This document shows, in pieces, positions 4,925 through 6,534 of a stretch of DNA of 6,534 bases. A program made the position numbers and the translations under genes. The notes beneath the pieces are model-generated. The model saw only the letters and a list, made by a program, of their open reading frames with translations, did not search any database and was not told the origin of the DNA. The first letter of the stretch is position 1, and the number at the start of each line of letters is the position of its first letter. Source of the stretch: Syntrophobacterales bacterium (lineage in GTDB: Bacteria > Desulfobacterota > Desulfobaccia > Desulfobaccales > 0-14-0-80-60-11); the NCBI GenBank assembly GCA_020052215.1, contig JAGVPN010000261.1:1-6534 (forward strand), in the 5' to 3' direction.

Positions 4925-5923
4925 ATGCCTGAATTACGCAAAGATCCCATCATCGGCCGATGGGTGATTATTTCAACGGAGCGGGGCAAGCGCCCCCATG
5001 ATTTTGTGGTGGAACCGGAGGTCACCAAGGGAGGGTTCTGTCCCTTCGATGAAGGCAACGAACATACCACACCGCCGGAGGTCCTGGCCTACCGGGCCCC
5101 GGGGACCGAGCCCAATACCCCCGGCTGGCTGCTCCGGGTGGTGAACAATAAATTCCCGGCCCTGGCCACGGAAGGGGAGTTGGACCGCGCCGGCGAAGGC
5201 ATGTTCGACAAAATGAACGGGGTGGGGTCCCATGAGGTCATCATCGAGAGCCCGGATCACCGCCTCACCCTGGCAACTATCCCGGTGGAGGGATTCTACC
5301 GGGTGCTCACCGCCTATCGGGACCGGATCATGGCCCTGAGCGAGGACCCCAGGTTCCGCTACGTCCTGATCTTCAAGAACCAGGGCCGGGCCGCCGGGGC
5401 CTCTCTGGAGCACAGCCACTGCCAGCTCATCGCCCTGCCCATTGTGCCGGAGCTGGTCCAGGAGGAATTGAGCGGCGGCAAGTTTTATTACAACTACAAA
5501 GAGCGCTGCGTCTTCTGCGATATGATCCGCCAGGAACTCCAGCAGCAGACCCGGGTGGTGCTCCAGAACCAGGAATTTCTGGCAATTTGTCCCTTTGCGC
5601 CCCGCTCACCCTTTGAAATCTGGATCCTGCCCAAGCAGCACTTTTCGTCCTATGTGGATTTGAAGGAGGAGTCTTTCCGGCTGCTGGCCGAGATCTTCTC
5701 TGAAACCCTGAAGCGCCTGGAGAAAGCCCTGGGCCAGGTCCCGTACAATTTCATCCTGCACACCGCGCCCATCCGGGAAGCACAACTCAATTATTACCAC
5801 TGGCATTTCGAGATCGTGCCCAAGCTGACTTTGATTGCTGGATTCGAATGGGGCTCGGGCTTTTATATCAATCCTACCCCTCCGGAAGATGCGGCCAAAT
5901 ATCTTCGGGAGTTGACCTTGTAA
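4925..5923 (+). CDS. galT: galactose-1-phosphate uridylyltransferase (GalT family)
   Basis: A 332-residue cytoplasmic enzyme of the GalT branch of the HIT superfamily. Known reaction: UDP-glucose + galactose-1-phosphate to glucose-1-phosphate + UDP-galactose through a uridylyl-histidine intermediate (Leloir pathway). Seen: RKDPIIGRWVIIS at the N-terminus, FCPFDEGNE (38-46), GSHEV (101-105), the active-site HSHCQ (163-167) with H165 as the expected nucleophile, a CxxC at 195-198, KQHF with H239, and HWHFEIVPK (292-300). The length is normal for the family. The first metal site is altered: the usual CPFC reads CPFD (C39, D42). The start is well supported by a purine-rich GGAAGGGAG (4912-4920) before the ATG. 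glgA follows after 17 bases, so they are probably co-transcribed. Because of that neighbour, the related ADP-glucose phosphorylase activity is an alternative that sequence alone cannot exclude. Confidence 0.9.
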   Translation: MPELRKDPIIGRWVIISTERGKRPHDFVVEPEVTKGGFCPFDEGNEHTTPPEVLAYRAPGTEPNTPGWLLRVVNNKFPALATEGELDRAGEGMFDKMNGVGSHEVIIESPDHRLTLATIPVEGFYRVLTAYRDRIMALSEDPRFRYVLIFKNQGRAAGASLEHSHCQLIALPIVPELVQEELSGGKFYYNYKERCVFCDMIRQELQQQTRVVLQNQEFLAICPFAPRSPFEIWILPKQHFSSYVDLKEESFRLLAEIFSETLKRLEKALGQVPYNFILHTAPIREAQLNYYHWHFEIVPKLTLIAGFEWGSGFYINPTPPEDAAKYLRELTL

Positions 5924-5940
5924 GCCTCGAGGGATGACAG

Positions 5941-6534
5941 ATGCGTATTCTGATGGTATCCCCGGAAGCCAACCCCTTTGCCCGCAGCGGCGGGCTTGCC
6001 GAGGTGGTCTACGCCCTGGCCTGGGCCTTGGTCAAACTGGGCCACCAGGTATCGGTGGTCCTGCCCCTGTACCGCCAGGTACGGGAATCGGGCCACCCCC
6101 TTACCTCCACCGGCCAAACGCTTTCCATTCCCCTCTCCTTGAAGACCCTGTCCGCCGAGATCTTTACCGCCCAGGTCGATGCCAACCTGGATTTTTATTT
6201 CATCGGCCAGGACGCCCTGTTTAACCGGGAAGGTCTCTACGGCACTTCCTATGGGGATTTTGACGACAATGGCGAGCGCTTCATCTTCTTTTCCCGGTCG
6301 GTGGTGGAGATGATCGACGCCCTGAAACTGGAGTTCGACGTCTGCCACGCCCACGAATGGCAGACCGGCCTGGTGCCCGTCTATCTCCGGACCCTCTATA
6401 ACGACCGCCCCCGCCTCCAACGCCTGCCGGTGGTCTATACGGTCCACAACGTGGGTTACCAGGGGCTTTTTTCTTCCTATGACCTCCCCCTCACCGGCCT
6501 GGGGTGGGAATTGCTCTCTCCCAAGGCCCTGGAA
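5941..6534 (+). CDS. glgA: glycogen synthase GlgA, GT5 family (N-terminal 198 residues, cut by window edge)
   Basis: N-terminal Rossmann half of a bacterial glycogen synthase, which adds glucose from ADP-glucose to growing alpha-1,4-glucan. Seen: MRILMVSPEANPFARSGGLA, the GT5 start with the donor-binding loop, where the usual KxGGL reads RSGGL (R15 in place of Lys); LGHQVSVVLPLY (33-44); HAHEWQTGLVPVYL (136-149); and VYTVHNVGYQGLF (165-177). The family is about 480-500 residues, so more than half lies beyond the edge, including the C-terminal catalytic domain. GAGGGA (5929-5934) sits 6 bases before the ATG, fixing the start. It lies 17 bases behind galT on the same strand with no terminator between, so it should share the galT promoter. 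Confidence 0.94.
   Translation, partial: MRILMVSPEANPFARSGGLAEVVYALAWALVKLGHQVSVVLPLYRQVRESGHPLTSTGQTLSIPLSLKTLSAEIFTAQVDANLDFYFIGQDALFNREGLYGTSYGDFDDNGERFIFFSRSVVEMIDALKLEFDVCHAHEWQTGLVPVYLRTLYNDRPRLQRLPVVYTVHNVGYQGLFSSYDLPLTGLGWELLSPKALE

Noticed and set aside
5863..6447. 194-residue minus-strand frame opposite galT/glgA
   Set aside because: It is antisense to the conserved GlgA N-terminus, lacks a recognisable product and is explained by GC-rich third positions.

Overview
The window looks like a chromosomal segment of a moderately GC-rich bacterium. The style of HisA, GalT, GlgA and the small DUF2905 protein would fit a Desulfobacterota (former Deltaproteobacteria) genome, but this is an impression and not a search result. 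Five genes are supported: hisA (minus strand, cut by the left edge), a very large HD-NB-ARC-TPR protein (plus), a small DUF2905 membrane protein (plus), galT (plus) and the first part of glgA (plus, cut by the right edge).

Layout. 1-708 is hisA on the minus strand. 709-863 is an AT-rich divergent regulatory region. 864-4229 encodes a 1121-residue STAND-type protein: an N-terminal HD phosphohydrolase-like domain with its ligand set intact, a central NB-ARC ATPase, and a C-terminal array of 42-residue kinesin-light-chain-type TPR units. 4271-4483 encodes a two-helix DUF2905 protein. 4484-4924 has no gene but holds a 53-bp nested palindrome, two other GC-rich hairpins, a perfect TATAAT hexamer followed by a foldable segment, and a good sigma70-type promoter. 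4925-5923 is galT, and 17 bp later glgA begins, so these two form a sugar-nucleotide/glycogen operon.

How the genes fit together. hisA, DUF2905, galT and glgA are ordinary housekeeping genes. The large gene is the accessory element. Its plan (effector, nucleotide-switch ATPase, repeat sensor) is that of NLR-like STAND proteins, many of which in bacteria act in antiphage defence or programmed cell death. Three sequence signals support a fast-evolving conflict role. The HD part is clearly AT-richer than the NB-ARC/TPR part. The TPR units are nearly identical at DNA level, with a 47-bp exact match between units 3 and 5. The differences between units fall repeatedly in the same few codons. The antiphage role is inferred; nothing in the window proves it, and no partner defence gene is visible.
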